From Candidatus Peregrinibacteria bacterium (GTDB lineage: Bacteria; Patescibacteriota; Gracilibacteria; UBA1369; UBA12473), in contig JABJMC010000026.1 in NCBI GenBank assembly GCA_018659585.1, positions 1 to 34,622 of the forward strand: a stretch of 34,622 bases of DNA, in the 5' to 3' direction. Below, piece by piece: positions 1 through 7,601 of the stretch. Numbering within the stretch: the stretch's first letter is position 1; each line of letters opens with the position of its first letter. A program made the position numbers and the translations under genes. Under the pieces are notes generated by a model. That model did not search any database. It saw only the letters and a list, made by a program, of their open reading frames with translations, and had not been told where the DNA came from.

Positions 1-38
1 ATAGCAGATACTTTTATGGTTTAATTTAACAGAGAAGA

Positions 39-58
39 GTTTGTGCCCGGGCACAAAC
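39..58. repeat. 20-bp perfect palindrome
   Basis: GTTTGTGCCCGGGCACAAAC is its own reverse complement over all 20 bases and symmetry breaks at both flanks (A38/A59). It lies about 90 bases beyond the ftsK stop, in the non-coding stretch 1-146, where I see nothing else that I can name. Neither side carries a T-run long enough for a standard terminator. A dimeric-protein binding site or a cruciform/hairpin is the simplest reading. I found no second copy in the window. Confidence 0.6.
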
Positions 59-146
59 ATTCAGGTTGAATTTTATTTTAAATTTTTACGCCTAAAATAT
101 GTCAAATCTGCGCGTTTTGGAAAAACTGGGGCCTTTTTAGTTAATT

Positions 147-2438
147 TTACTCCTCCTTCCCCACAAAAACTTCCCTTGGCTTCGCGCCACTCGCCGGCCC
201 GACCACACCATTCTCCTCCAACATATCAATCAGGCGGGCCGCCCTAGAATACCCCACTTTCAGGTGGCGCTGCAACATTGTTGCCGACGCCTTTTGATTC
301 CGTCTAATAAGCTCAATTGCACTTTCATATAAATCATCATCCGAATCCCTTACCGTTGATGTTGGCACTCCATTTACTTTGAGCCCCGCAGTTTTACGAG
401 CAGTAACTTCTACGTTATAAGATGGCTCATCATCGCCAGTTAATTTAACACGATTAGCTACTTTTTGAATTTCCTCAGTCGACACAAACACTCCTTGCAA
501 ACGGAATGGCTTACCCATACTTCCCGATAAATAAAGCATGTCTCCTTGCCCCAAAAGATCCTCTGCCCCAACACCATCAATAATTGTTCGAGAATCAATT
601 TGTGAAGCCACGGTAAAAGCAATCCTTGCTGGGATATTAGCTTTAATTAAACCTGTAATCACATCTACGGACGGCCGTTGTGTAGCCACTACTAAATGGA
701 TTCCTACAGCGCGCGCCATTTGCGCAATTCGACAAATCGAAGCTTCTACTTCCTTCCCAGCCGCCATCATCATATCCGCTAACTCATCAATCAAAACCAC
801 AATCTTTGGCATTTTTTGAGGTGAATCTGGATCACCATTGTAATCATCAATATTTCGATGCCCAGCATCCGCACAAACCGTATAACGACGATTCATCTCC
901 GCCACTACCCATCGAAGAGCAATCGCTGCTTTATCCGGCTCAGTAATCACTGGTGTAAGCAAATGTGGGATCGCATTATAAGACCTAAGTTCAACCTGTT
1001 TCGGATCAATCAAAATCAACTTCAAATCCTTAGGAGAATTCTGATACATAAAAGAAAGCAACATAGCGTTCGTGGCCACAGATTTACCAGAACCAGTTGC
1101 CCCCGCTACCAATAAATGCGGCATTTTAGCCAAATCAGCCACGACCGGTTCTCCACTAACATTACGTCCCAAAGGAATCAACAATTTAGACTCAGTTTTC
1201 TTTTGCATCTCTGCAAACTCCTCACTCTCCAAAAGTTCACGCAATCGCACAATTGCGCGCGTATCATTTGGCACTTCAATTCCCACCAGACCCTTGCCCG
1301 GAATAGGCGCCTCAATTCGAATTGCCTTAGCAGATAACGCTAGAGCTAAATCGCTTTTTAAACCTGTAATTTTGGATAACTTAACACCTTCTGCCGGCTT
1401 CAAAGTATATTGAATAACTGTTGGCCCAACATGCACATCATACATTTTTACTTCAATTCCAAACTGACTTAATTTGTGTTTAATTGCCTCGGCTTTTTCG
1501 CGCAAAACGTCTTCATTCAAAGTAACATCCTCTTTAATCCCACTTAATAAGTCTAATGGTGGGAATTCCCACGGGACTTCTTCTTCATCGACCTCTTCGG
1601 CTTCAGCCTCGGCTTTTTCTAACTGTTCAGCAATTTTTTCCACTGGAATCTTTTGTCCAGGATCTTCTTTCTCAGATCCCTTTGAAGGTTCTACTTTTTT
1701 AAGATGAAGTGTTTCGCTGTCTCCTTTATCCTCAAACTCAAACACTACTTCTTCATCATCCCCAGCTTGCGCTCGCATGGTGTGAATAATCATGTCATCT
1801 TCATCCTCCTCAACAATAGATTTTTTAGAAAATGCTTTGGGTTCCTTTTTCTTATTCTTTCTTTCCCATTTCCATTCAAACAGCATCATAATCTCGCGCA
1901 AAGATACCGAAAAAGTAAGCAATACCGAAATCAAAAATAAAGCCAAAAACACCACATACGAACCTGTTACACCCAAAACTTGCCTAGATATAAAACTCGA
2001 CACAAAGCCAATGTACCCACCGTACTCACCTGCGCGAGCCACTTCATAGATTTCGCCTGACGGCACCGCTAAATGCAGTGTTCCCAACGCCGAAACTACC
2101 ATTAAACCAATTCCCAGTGTTCTCGTGGCATCAAACTCCACTCTTCGCGCAAAAAACAGCGCCAAACTAATTCCTCCCAAAAGCACTGGCACCGCATACA
2201 ATCCCCAACCAAAAATCGGGGTCAAAAAGTTATTCCAAAACTCCCCCACAAATCCCAACCCTCCATTAATACTCAAAATCGTGAGTACACAAAGCGCCAT
2301 ATAAACCACCGCCCAAATCTCACGCATTACGTGACTAGCTATTTGAATCTGAGTTCCTTTTCGAGCTTTGGTACGTGTTCTTTTAGTAGGAGATTTTCTT
2401 CGAGTAGTCTTACGTCTGGTCTTTTTGCGAGGAGGCAT
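147..2438 (-). CDS. ftsK: DNA translocase FtsK/SpoIIIE
   Basis: Hexameric, membrane-anchored DNA pump that clears chromosome termini from the closing septum. The product is 763 aa from the ATG at 2438. An in-frame TTG at 2444 would add only two residues and has no better upstream signal. A very basic N-terminus (about residues 3-28) precedes roughly four hydrophobic segments (about 40-180). An acidic, low-complexity linker follows (about 195-290), then the motor. Walker A GATGSGKS is at about 446-453 and Walker B is in the VVLIDELADMM segment. The last ~65 residues match the gamma winged helix that reads KOPS-like sites (YSRAARLIDMLEENG). All parts of a full-length FtsK are present. It probably shares a transcript with the small gene upstream, separated by 64 bases containing a hairpin. 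Confidence 0.96.
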   Translation of the reverse strand: MPPRKKTRRKTTRRKSPTKRTRTKARKGTQIQIASHVMREIWAVVYMALCVLTILSINGGLGFVGEFWNNFLTPIFGWGLYAVPVLLGGISLALFFARRVEFDATRTLGIGLMVVSALGTLHLAVPSGEIYEVARAGEYGGYIGFVSSFISRQVLGVTGSYVVFLALFLISVLLTFSVSLREIMMLFEWKWERKNKKKEPKAFSKKSIVEEDEDDMIIHTMRAQAGDDEEVVFEFEDKGDSETLHLKKVEPSKGSEKEDPGQKIPVEKIAEQLEKAEAEAEEVDEEEVPWEFPPLDLLSGIKEDVTLNEDVLREKAEAIKHKLSQFGIEVKMYDVHVGPTVIQYTLKPAEGVKLSKITGLKSDLALALSAKAIRIEAPIPGKGLVGIEVPNDTRAIVRLRELLESEEFAEMQKKTESKLLIPLGRNVSGEPVVADLAKMPHLLVAGATGSGKSVATNAMLLSFMYQNSPKDLKLILIDPKQVELRSYNAIPHLLTPVITEPDKAAIALRWVVAEMNRRYTVCADAGHRNIDDYNGDPDSPQKMPKIVVLIDELADMMMAAGKEVEASICRIAQMARAVGIHLVVATQRPSVDVITGLIKANIPARIAFTVASQIDSRTIIDGVGAEDLLGQGDMLYLSGSMGKPFRLQGVFVSTEEIQKVANRVKLTGDDEPSYNVEVTARKTAGLKVNGVPTSTVRDSDDDLYESAIELIRRNQKASATMLQRHLKVGYSRAARLIDMLEENGVVGPASGAKPREVFVGKEE

Positions 2439-2446
2439 AATCAAAA

Positions 2447-2465
2447 CAGGGTTAGTTGCACCCTG
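2447..2465 (-). terminator. Hairpin between the small gene and ftsK
   Basis: On the minus strand CAGGGT and ACCCTG form a perfect 6-bp stem around a 7-nt loop. TTTTGATT follows directly, and then the ftsK ATG. It could be a weak intrinsic terminator after the 148-aa gene, an attenuator for ftsK, or a structure affecting ftsK translation. The stem is short, so the assignment is tentative. Confidence 0.4.
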
Positions 2466-2502
2466 AACTATACAACAGGACTAGAAAGAAGAGAAGGGGG
2501 AA

Positions 2503-2949
2503 TTAACTCTCTTCTTCCAGAAGGCTTAAGTAAGGACAACTTGGTGGGGCATCGGCCATTACCGCCCTAATTTCTCCTTGAGCTTCATCTAATGAAACTA
2601 TCTCTTTATATTCTATTTTATCACGAACTTGTTTAACTCTATTAGCCACCGCACATCCACTCAATGTCAAATCCATGCCAATTAACTCACCTTTTTTTGT
2701 TTTTCTGTTTGCATCACCCCATTCTAAATTTGAACAAGAACCACTTCCCGGCTCAAAAGAAAGGCTCATTGAATCCTCATGTTCCCTCCTTCTAATAATT
2801 CTTTTAGGATCTAACTCATTAAAACTAAACACCGAAGGCAAACCCAACGGTTCTTGCCTACGACCATTACAAGGCGCTTGTAAGGGTTTTAACTGATTTA
2901 CTTGAATATCATCAATATCTTTGACCAGACTTTCTAAAGTTCTAGACAT
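2503..2949 (-). CDS. Hypothetical protein, 148 aa
   Basis: I do not recognise a family. The product is soluble, with no signal peptide or membrane segment. It has five cysteines: one near residue 27, one in the GSGSC stretch, one in LSGC, and one in the C-terminal SCPYL, plus a mixed acidic/basic body. The ATG at 2949 sits 28 bases below a plausible -35/-10 pair and has no Shine-Dalgarno sequence. It is divergent from the gene at 3041 and lies just upstream of ftsK on the same strand. The C-terminal CPxL is shared with two proteins of the 12.5-15.4 kb cluster, but the motif is too short to claim homology. The open frame and start position support a real gene; the function is unknown. Confidence 0.6.
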   Translation of the reverse strand: MSRTLESLVKDIDDIQVNQLKPLQAPCNGRRQEPLGLPSVFSFNELDPKRIIRRREHEDSMSLSFEPGSGSCSNLEWGDANRKTKKGELIGMDLTLSGCAVANRVKQVRDKIEYKEIVSLDEAQGEIRAVMADAPPSCPYLSLLEEES

Positions 2950-2976
2950 TTTGGGGATAAATTATGGATGGAGAAA

Positions 2977-3005
2977 ACCTTAAATCTTTAGTGGACTTTT
3001 GTCAA
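2977..3005 (-). promoter_or_regulatory. Promoter for the 148-aa gene and possibly ftsK
   Basis: Reading the minus strand, a perfect -35 TTGACA (3005-3000) is followed by 17 bases and a weak -10 TAAGGT (2982-2977). Transcription would start near 2970, about 20 bases above the ATG at 2949. Confidence 0.45.
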
Positions 3006-3040
3006 GTTCTAACCTAAACTAACTGCCTAAAATCAACAAA

Positions 3041-3625
3041 ATGGACAAACCATCATTCGAAACATTAGTACAAGACTCTCAAACCCTTGTTGCCGAGGCA
3101 TATTCTAAACATTCCGCTGATCTAGAAGCCTTAGAAACACTAGACATAGAGTTTGTAAGCGCCAGGATGAATGATCGATTTTTAAAATTACTCCAAAGAC
3201 ATCGTCGCGAACAACCTACTCTTAAATCTGATAACCCCGTTGCTGCCAAAGAAAAAGACTTACTCACTCTCCTCCGTGGGCCATACCCAAACCAAAGGGT
3301 TTTGCATGAATTAGTTATTTTAAAATTAATTCATCATCATAGCCGCGAAACTGGCAGCCAAAACCCACCGCCATATTTAACCCGTTCCTTTACCGGGATA
3401 ATTGCCAGAATTATTGCCCAAGAATGGGGTTATATTATGGAAATACCAGACACCCATATCTCTTATTTTCTAAACAGAAGTGAACTTTTAGCCCGCTTAA
3501 AACAAATTGCTAATGCCCAAGGCACTGCTGACGAAATCCCCTCACATCTAGACAGATTTCTCTCACAGTTAATACTACTTTTAAAAGTACGCTGTGCCGA
3601 CAAAAGCGTAACTATCCGTGCCTAG
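3041..3625 (+). CDS. Hypothetical helical protein, 194 aa
   Basis: No family recognised. The sequence looks predominantly alpha-helical and soluble, rich in Leu, His and Arg (for example LLQRHRREQPT and LVILKLIHHHSRE), without signal peptide or transmembrane segment. It ends in TAG 51 bases before gltX and may be its transcriptional leader gene, although a strong hairpin lies between them. The start ATG at 3041 has no clear Shine-Dalgarno sequence. Codon usage resembles its neighbours. Function unknown. Confidence 0.65.
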   Translation: MDKPSFETLVQDSQTLVAEAYSKHSADLEALETLDIEFVSARMNDRFLKLLQRHRREQPTLKSDNPVAAKEKDLLTLLRGPYPNQRVLHELVILKLIHHHSRETGSQNPPPYLTRSFTGIIARIIAQEWGYIMEIPDTHISYFLNRSELLARLKQIANAQGTADEIPSHLDRFLSQLILLLKVRCADKSVTIRA

Positions 3626-3632
3626 CAAAAAA

Positions 3633-3655
3633 GGGCTCCTTGGCAGATGGAGCCC
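3633..3655 (-). terminator. Strong hairpin, minus-strand terminator form
   Basis: GGGCTCC (3633-3639) and GGAGCCC (3649-3655) form a perfect 7-bp GC-rich stem with a 9-nt loop. On the minus strand the stem is followed by TTTTTT, the classic intrinsic-terminator layout. On the plus strand it is preceded by A6 and followed only by TAATCT, so it is a poor terminator for the upstream plus-strand gene. It may instead fold in the gltX leader. Confidence 0.6.
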
Positions 3656-3676
3656 TAATCTGGTATCTTATGCCCG

Positions 3677-5164
3677 ATGTATAAAACACGTTTTGCACCA
3701 TCACCGACTGGATTTCTTCACGTTGGCGGACTCCGGACTGCCTTGTACGCTTACCTCTTTGCGCGCAAACACGAAGGGAAACTTATTTTAAGAATCGAAG
3801 ACACTGATCGAACCAGATTTGTAGAAGGCGCGACTGAAAGTCTAATCCGAACTGTACTTTGGGCTGGTCTTGAATATGATGAAGGACCAGATCCTAACAA
3901 TATTGACCTCGAAATTGGCGAAAACGGACCTTATATCCAATCCAAACGAAACGACACTTACGAACAAGAAGTCCAAAAATTACTAGATGAAGGCCACGCT
4001 TATCGCTGTTTTTGTTCAAAAGATCGCTTAGATGAAATGCGCAAAGAACAACAAAAGAATAAACAAGCCCCCATGTACGACAAAAAATGCCGCCATAGAC
4101 CCAAAGAAGAAACCAAACAACTCATGGAACAAGGTGTAGCGCATGTTATTCGTCTGGCTGTCCCAGAAAACGAAACCCTGCGCTTTCGCGATTCAATCCG
4201 CGGAGATATGCAATTTAAATCCAACACTATTGACGACCAAGTATTAGTTAAATCTGACGGGTATCCAACTTATCACCTCGCCAACGTGGTCGATGATCAT
4301 TATATGGGCATAACTCACGTTATTCGCGGTGAAGAATGGCTTCCCAGCACCCCAAAACATATTTACTTGTACCGAGCTTTTGGCTGGGAAGAGCCACAAT
4401 TTGCTCATATTCCGCTCCTGTTAAATAAGGACAAATCCAAACTTTCCAAACGCCAAAACGACGTGGCTGTCGAAGACTATATTGCCAAAGGCTATTTAAA
4501 AGAAGCGCTGATTAATTTTATTGCCTTACTTGGTTGGAATCCCGGTGACGGCTCCACTCAAGAAATATTTTCAATGAAAGAATTAATCGAAACTTTTTCC
4601 CTTAAAAAAGTTCATAAAGCAGGCGCGGTTTTTGATTTAGAGCGATTGGATTTCTTTAATGCTCATTATATTCGCGAATTTTCCGCTAAAGAATTTGCCG
4701 ACAAAATTTACCCGTGGTTGGAAAAAGAAGAGTGGTTTAAAGGGACCGCGGAAGATTTACATAATGAATACGCATATAAGTTCCTTCCCGCGGTGCAAAC
4801 CAGGATCAAAACTTTAGCCGAAGCCCCAGCTATGATCCGTTATTTCTTAACTGATAAGATGGACTACGATCTTTCTCTTCTTGAGCATGAAAAAATGAAA
4901 ATTACTCCTGAAATTGCCAAACAAGCTCTGCAAGCTTGCGCCGAAGATCTACAAAATTTAGACAATTACGACGAAGAAGACGCCATCAAAGAACATTTAA
5001 TAAAAACCATTGAAAGGCTCGGGATGAAAAATGGCCAAGTACTTTGGCCGCTGCGGGTTGCTCTCTCTGGAGAGCAATACTCCCCCGGCGCTTTTGAAAT
5101 AGTTATGCTTCTTGGCAAAGAAAAAACTTTAGACCGCATTGCGCAAACCCTCCAAAAATTATAG
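3677..5164 (+). CDS. gltX: Glutamate--tRNA ligase
   Basis: Class I aminoacyl-tRNA synthetase that charges tRNA-Glu (and possibly tRNA-Gln, if non-discriminating) in the cytoplasm. At 495 aa it has normal length for bacterial GluRS. The HIGH signature is present as PSPTGFLHVGG (about 8-18) and the KMSKS loop as SKLSK (254-258). The connecting region contains YRCFCSKDRLDEMR, and ITHVIRGEEW precedes the KMSKS loop, as expected. The C-terminal half (about 330-495) is the anticodon-binding helical domain, ending in a typical LGKEKTLDRI segment. The ATG at 3677 gives the canonical MYKTRFAPSPTG start. It heads a dense plus-strand run ending at ackA. Whether it also charges tRNA-Gln cannot be told from this window. 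Confidence 0.97.
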   Translation: MYKTRFAPSPTGFLHVGGLRTALYAYLFARKHEGKLILRIEDTDRTRFVEGATESLIRTVLWAGLEYDEGPDPNNIDLEIGENGPYIQSKRNDTYEQEVQKLLDEGHAYRCFCSKDRLDEMRKEQQKNKQAPMYDKKCRHRPKEETKQLMEQGVAHVIRLAVPENETLRFRDSIRGDMQFKSNTIDDQVLVKSDGYPTYHLANVVDDHYMGITHVIRGEEWLPSTPKHIYLYRAFGWEEPQFAHIPLLLNKDKSKLSKRQNDVAVEDYIAKGYLKEALINFIALLGWNPGDGSTQEIFSMKELIETFSLKKVHKAGAVFDLERLDFFNAHYIREFSAKEFADKIYPWLEKEEWFKGTAEDLHNEYAYKFLPAVQTRIKTLAEAPAMIRYFLTDKMDYDLSLLEHEKMKITPEIAKQALQACAEDLQNLDNYDEEDAIKEHLIKTIERLGMKNGQVLWPLRVALSGEQYSPGAFEIVMLLGKEKTLDRIAQTLQKL

Positions 5165-5191
5165 AATTAAAAACACGCCTAACTTAAAAAA

Positions 5192-5509
5192 ATGAACTTC
5201 GAAGAATTCAAACAATTAGTAAAAGAAATCCGCGGAACCATTACTTGTCGCGAGTGTGACAGCAAATTTGAAGACCGCGATATTTCCCTTATTGGCACAA
5301 TACTCAAAGAGGGTTACCTACAAGCCAAATGTCCTAAGTGTAAACACAATACTATTATCAATGTCTTCTTTGGACCAGCTAATCGAAAACATCGCAAAAT
5401 CCTTAAAAAGAAACCGCGAATCATTACCCCCAACGATATTTTAGATATGCAAAATTTCCTTCGTAGTTTTGACGGAGATTTTATTAAACTCTTTAACAAA
5501 AAATCATAA
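5192..5509 (+). CDS. Small zinc-ribbon protein
   Basis: 105 aa. Four cysteines in two CxxC pairs (C19/C22 and C47/C50) separated by about 24 residues form a likely zinc ribbon. The C-terminal half is basic (RKHRKILKKKPR) followed by an amphipathic tail. Basic patches with a zinc ribbon suggest nucleic-acid or ribosome contact, but that is inference. The stop TAA shares its last A with the ATG of the lipoprotein gene (TAATG), so the two are translationally coupled. Not assigned to a named family. Confidence 0.75.
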   Translation: MNFEEFKQLVKEIRGTITCRECDSKFEDRDISLIGTILKEGYLQAKCPKCKHNTIINVFFGPANRKHRKILKKKPRIITPNDILDMQNFLRSFDGDFIKLFNKKS

Positions 5510-5871
5510 TGCGTTTCCTCTCCCTTATTTTAACCGCTTTCATTCTTCTTACTTTTACCGGCTGTGATGAAACTGATAGTGTAAAAAATGGTTTTTCTAG
5601 TGCTGTTGACGAAGTTGTCGAAGCTTATCAAAACGTCGCTACCAAAATCACAGACACTAAAAATTGGGTTCAAGAAAAAATTGATCAAACGCAACAAGCC
5701 GCCGAAGATGTACAAGACGCCGCTGACAGCATTAACGACGCTGTAGACAGTATCAAAGACTTAACTGGTGGAGCTGAAGGAGACGACACCGAAGATTCTC
5801 CGTTAGCTGAAGAAGATACCGCAACCGAAGAAGCCCCTACTGAAGAAGTAACCGAAGAAACAACTGAATAA
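5509..5871 (+). CDS. Putative lipoprotein, 120 aa
   Basis: The N-terminus is a short signal peptide with hydrophobic core (about residues 3-17) ending in the lipobox-like FTGC, with Cys19 as the lipidation site. The mature part is a helical, Asp/Ala/Gln-rich segment with repeated DAADSINDAVDSIKD-like heptads, probably an amphipathic or coiled-coil helix. It ends in a Glu/Thr-rich low-complexity tail. Start and stop both overlap neighbours through TAATG (5507-5511 and 5869-5873). No catalytic feature is visible. A surface-anchored structural or spacer protein is the most that can be said. Confidence 0.75.
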   Translation: MRFLSLILTAFILLTFTGCDETDSVKNGFSSAVDEVVEAYQNVATKITDTKNWVQEKIDQTQQAAEDVQDAADSINDAVDSIKDLTGGAEGDDTEDSPLAEEDTATEEAPTEEVTEETTE

Positions 5872-6662
5872 TGCTTAAAAGCTCGCTTCACATTCATATC
5901 CAAGGTGACCCCAAGGATTATATTACGCATACCGGATATGACTTAATTGATCGTGCCCACAAACTGGGTTACGAAGTTTTAGCCATCACCTGTCACTGGC
6001 GCGTGGTCATGTGGTCAGATTTAAAAAAATATGCTGAAGAACGGGGAATTCTTCTAATTCAAGGAGTTGAAATTGAAATCAACAACGGTGATATTCTTAT
6101 TTTAAATGCTCCCCCAGACGTTCAGTTTATTCAAACTTTTAAACAACTAGCTGCCTATAAAAAAGACCACCCTGAAATCTTTATTATTGCTCCACACCCC
6201 TTTTTCCCAAGCAGCAAAGGTTGCTTAAAATCTCAACTTTACGATCACATTGATATTTTTGATGGCATTGAAAAATCTTGGTTTTATTCTCATTCTATTA
6301 ATTTTAATAGACGCGCTCGTCGCCTCGCCAATCTTTGCGATCTTCCCTACATTGCCACCGCTGATATCCATATTTTAGATCAAATAGAAATTGGGGGGCA
6401 CGTACTCATTAATGCGGAAAAAAATATCGAATCTGTTCTCGAGGCTCTGCGCCAAAAAAAGTTTAAAAGTATCTCTCGCCCACTCACTAATTTTAAGATG
6501 GCTCTAACTTTTGCTAGAATGACTTTAGCTAACTTAAGTCAATATTTACCTTGGACCCCGCCACATATCCCCTTCCAACATGAAAAATTTCATCAAGACT
6601 ATCAAACAAAAAGCCAAAAACGATCCAAAAAATATCGTCCTGCCCGAAGCCGCCTTAGATGA
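5871..6662 (+). CDS. PHP-family metal-dependent phosphoesterase
   Basis: 263 aa. The PHP ligands appear in order: HIH at residues 7-9, ITCH near 39, GVEIE near 66, APHPFF near 104 and TADIH near 164. This family hydrolyses phosphoesters using two or three metal ions; substrates range from nucleotides to histidinol phosphate, and nothing here fixes the substrate. The PHP core ends near residue 200, and the remaining ~60 residues are basic and dissimilar to the core. The ATG overlaps the lipoprotein stop (TAATG). The 3' end overlaps the first 83 bases of pta in another frame, an unusually long overlap. Confidence 0.88.
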   Translation: MLKSSLHIHIQGDPKDYITHTGYDLIDRAHKLGYEVLAITCHWRVVMWSDLKKYAEERGILLIQGVEIEINNGDILILNAPPDVQFIQTFKQLAAYKKDHPEIFIIAPHPFFPSSKGCLKSQLYDHIDIFDGIEKSWFYSHSINFNRRARRLANLCDLPYIATADIHILDQIEIGGHVLINAEKNIESVLEALRQKKFKSISRPLTNFKMALTFARMTLANLSQYLPWTPPHIPFQHEKFHQDYQTKSQKRSKKYRPARSRLR

Positions 6663-7581
6663 TCGTATTCTTCAAGCAGCTGAAACAATTTTAAAAGAAG
6701 GCACTGCGCATCCCGTTCTTTTAGGTGTCCCCCAAGAATTAGAAAAAAAAGCCAAAGACTTAAACCTAACTATCGACTGGGACAAAGTAACTATTATGGA
6801 TCCCAAAACCGATGTGCATTTAGAACCTTTTGTTAATAAATATGTAGAAATTCGCGGCGGTAAAATCAATCAAGATCAAGCCCGTAAAGAACTAACCGAG
6901 GACATCAATACTTTTGGGACTATGGTTGTCGAAGAAGACCTAGCGGACGGCATGATTTCTGGAACCACTTTCTCCACTGCCGAAACTATTCGACCCGCCC
7001 TCCGCATCATTAAAACCAAAGAAAGATTTCACAAAGTTTCTGGATTTTTCTTTATGATCTGGGAAGATAAATTACTTCTTTTTGCAGATTGCGCAGTCAC
7101 TATTGACCCCAACTCACACGACTTAGCTGACATTGCCATGGATACAGCCGAAACTGCTGTTCGCTTTGGCATTGAGCCCCGCATTGCCATGCTTTCTTTT
7201 TCCACGGCTGGCTCTGCTAAACATCCTTCTGTCGACAAAGTCCGAGAAGCCACCAAAATGATCAAATATCAAAAACCCGATCTTTGTGTCGAAGGCGAAA
7301 TGCAAGTTGACGCCGCTCTTATTCCGGCCATTTACGAACGCAAATTCCCCAAAGGAAAATCCTGCGATAACTTCAACATCCTAATTTTCCCCAATCTTAA
7401 CGCCGGAAACATTGCCTATAAACTTGTCGAACGACTCGCCGGAGCCCACGCCATTGGCCCTATCTTACAAGGTCTTCAAAAGCCAGTTAACGACCTTTCC
7501 CGCGGCTGCTCCGCCGAAGACATTTCCACTCTCGCCGCCTTCACCACTGTAGAAGCTCAAGGCGAAGACAAAGTGTTGTAA
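6580..7581 (+). CDS. pta: Phosphate acetyltransferase
   Basis: Converts acetyl-CoA and phosphate to acetyl phosphate and CoA. At 333 aa it is the short, single-domain Pta typical of many bacteria, without the N-terminal DRTGG/P-loop region of the long form. Conserved stretches include IVLPEAALDDRIL, the central ADGMISGTTFSTAETIRPAL, MLSFSTAGSAKHP, VEGEMQVDAAL and LIFPNLNAGNIAYKL. The start at 6580 gives the standard N-terminus although it lies 83 bases inside the PHP gene. ackA follows 20 bases downstream, so the pair forms an acetate/ATP module. Confidence 0.96.
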   Translation: MKNFIKTIKQKAKNDPKNIVLPEAALDDRILQAAETILKEGTAHPVLLGVPQELEKKAKDLNLTIDWDKVTIMDPKTDVHLEPFVNKYVEIRGGKINQDQARKELTEDINTFGTMVVEEDLADGMISGTTFSTAETIRPALRIIKTKERFHKVSGFFFMIWEDKLLLFADCAVTIDPNSHDLADIAMDTAETAVRFGIEPRIAMLSFSTAGSAKHPSVDKVREATKMIKYQKPDLCVEGEMQVDAALIPAIYERKFPKGKSCDNFNILIFPNLNAGNIAYKLVERLAGAHAIGPILQGLQKPVNDLSRGCSAEDISTLAAFTTVEAQGEDKVL

Positions 7582-7601
7582 ATCTGTAAACCCTCCCAAA
7601 A

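Noticed and set aside
66-98. Promoter (TTGAAT and TAAAAT) downstream of ftsK
   Set aside because: The spacer would be 21 bases and transcription would run antisense into ftsK with no gene to serve.
41-247. Plus-strand reading frame over the ftsK 3' end
   Set aside because: Begins with TTG inside the palindrome, runs antisense to the conserved ftsK end and resembles no protein.
2503-2949. Membership of the 148-aa protein in the 12.5-15.4 kb paralogue family
   Set aside because: Only a CPxL tetrad is shared, and at a different relative position.
3670-3684. Five-codon leader ORF (ATG CCC GAT GTA TAA) over the gltX start
   Set aside because: Too short and without Glu codons; probably chance.
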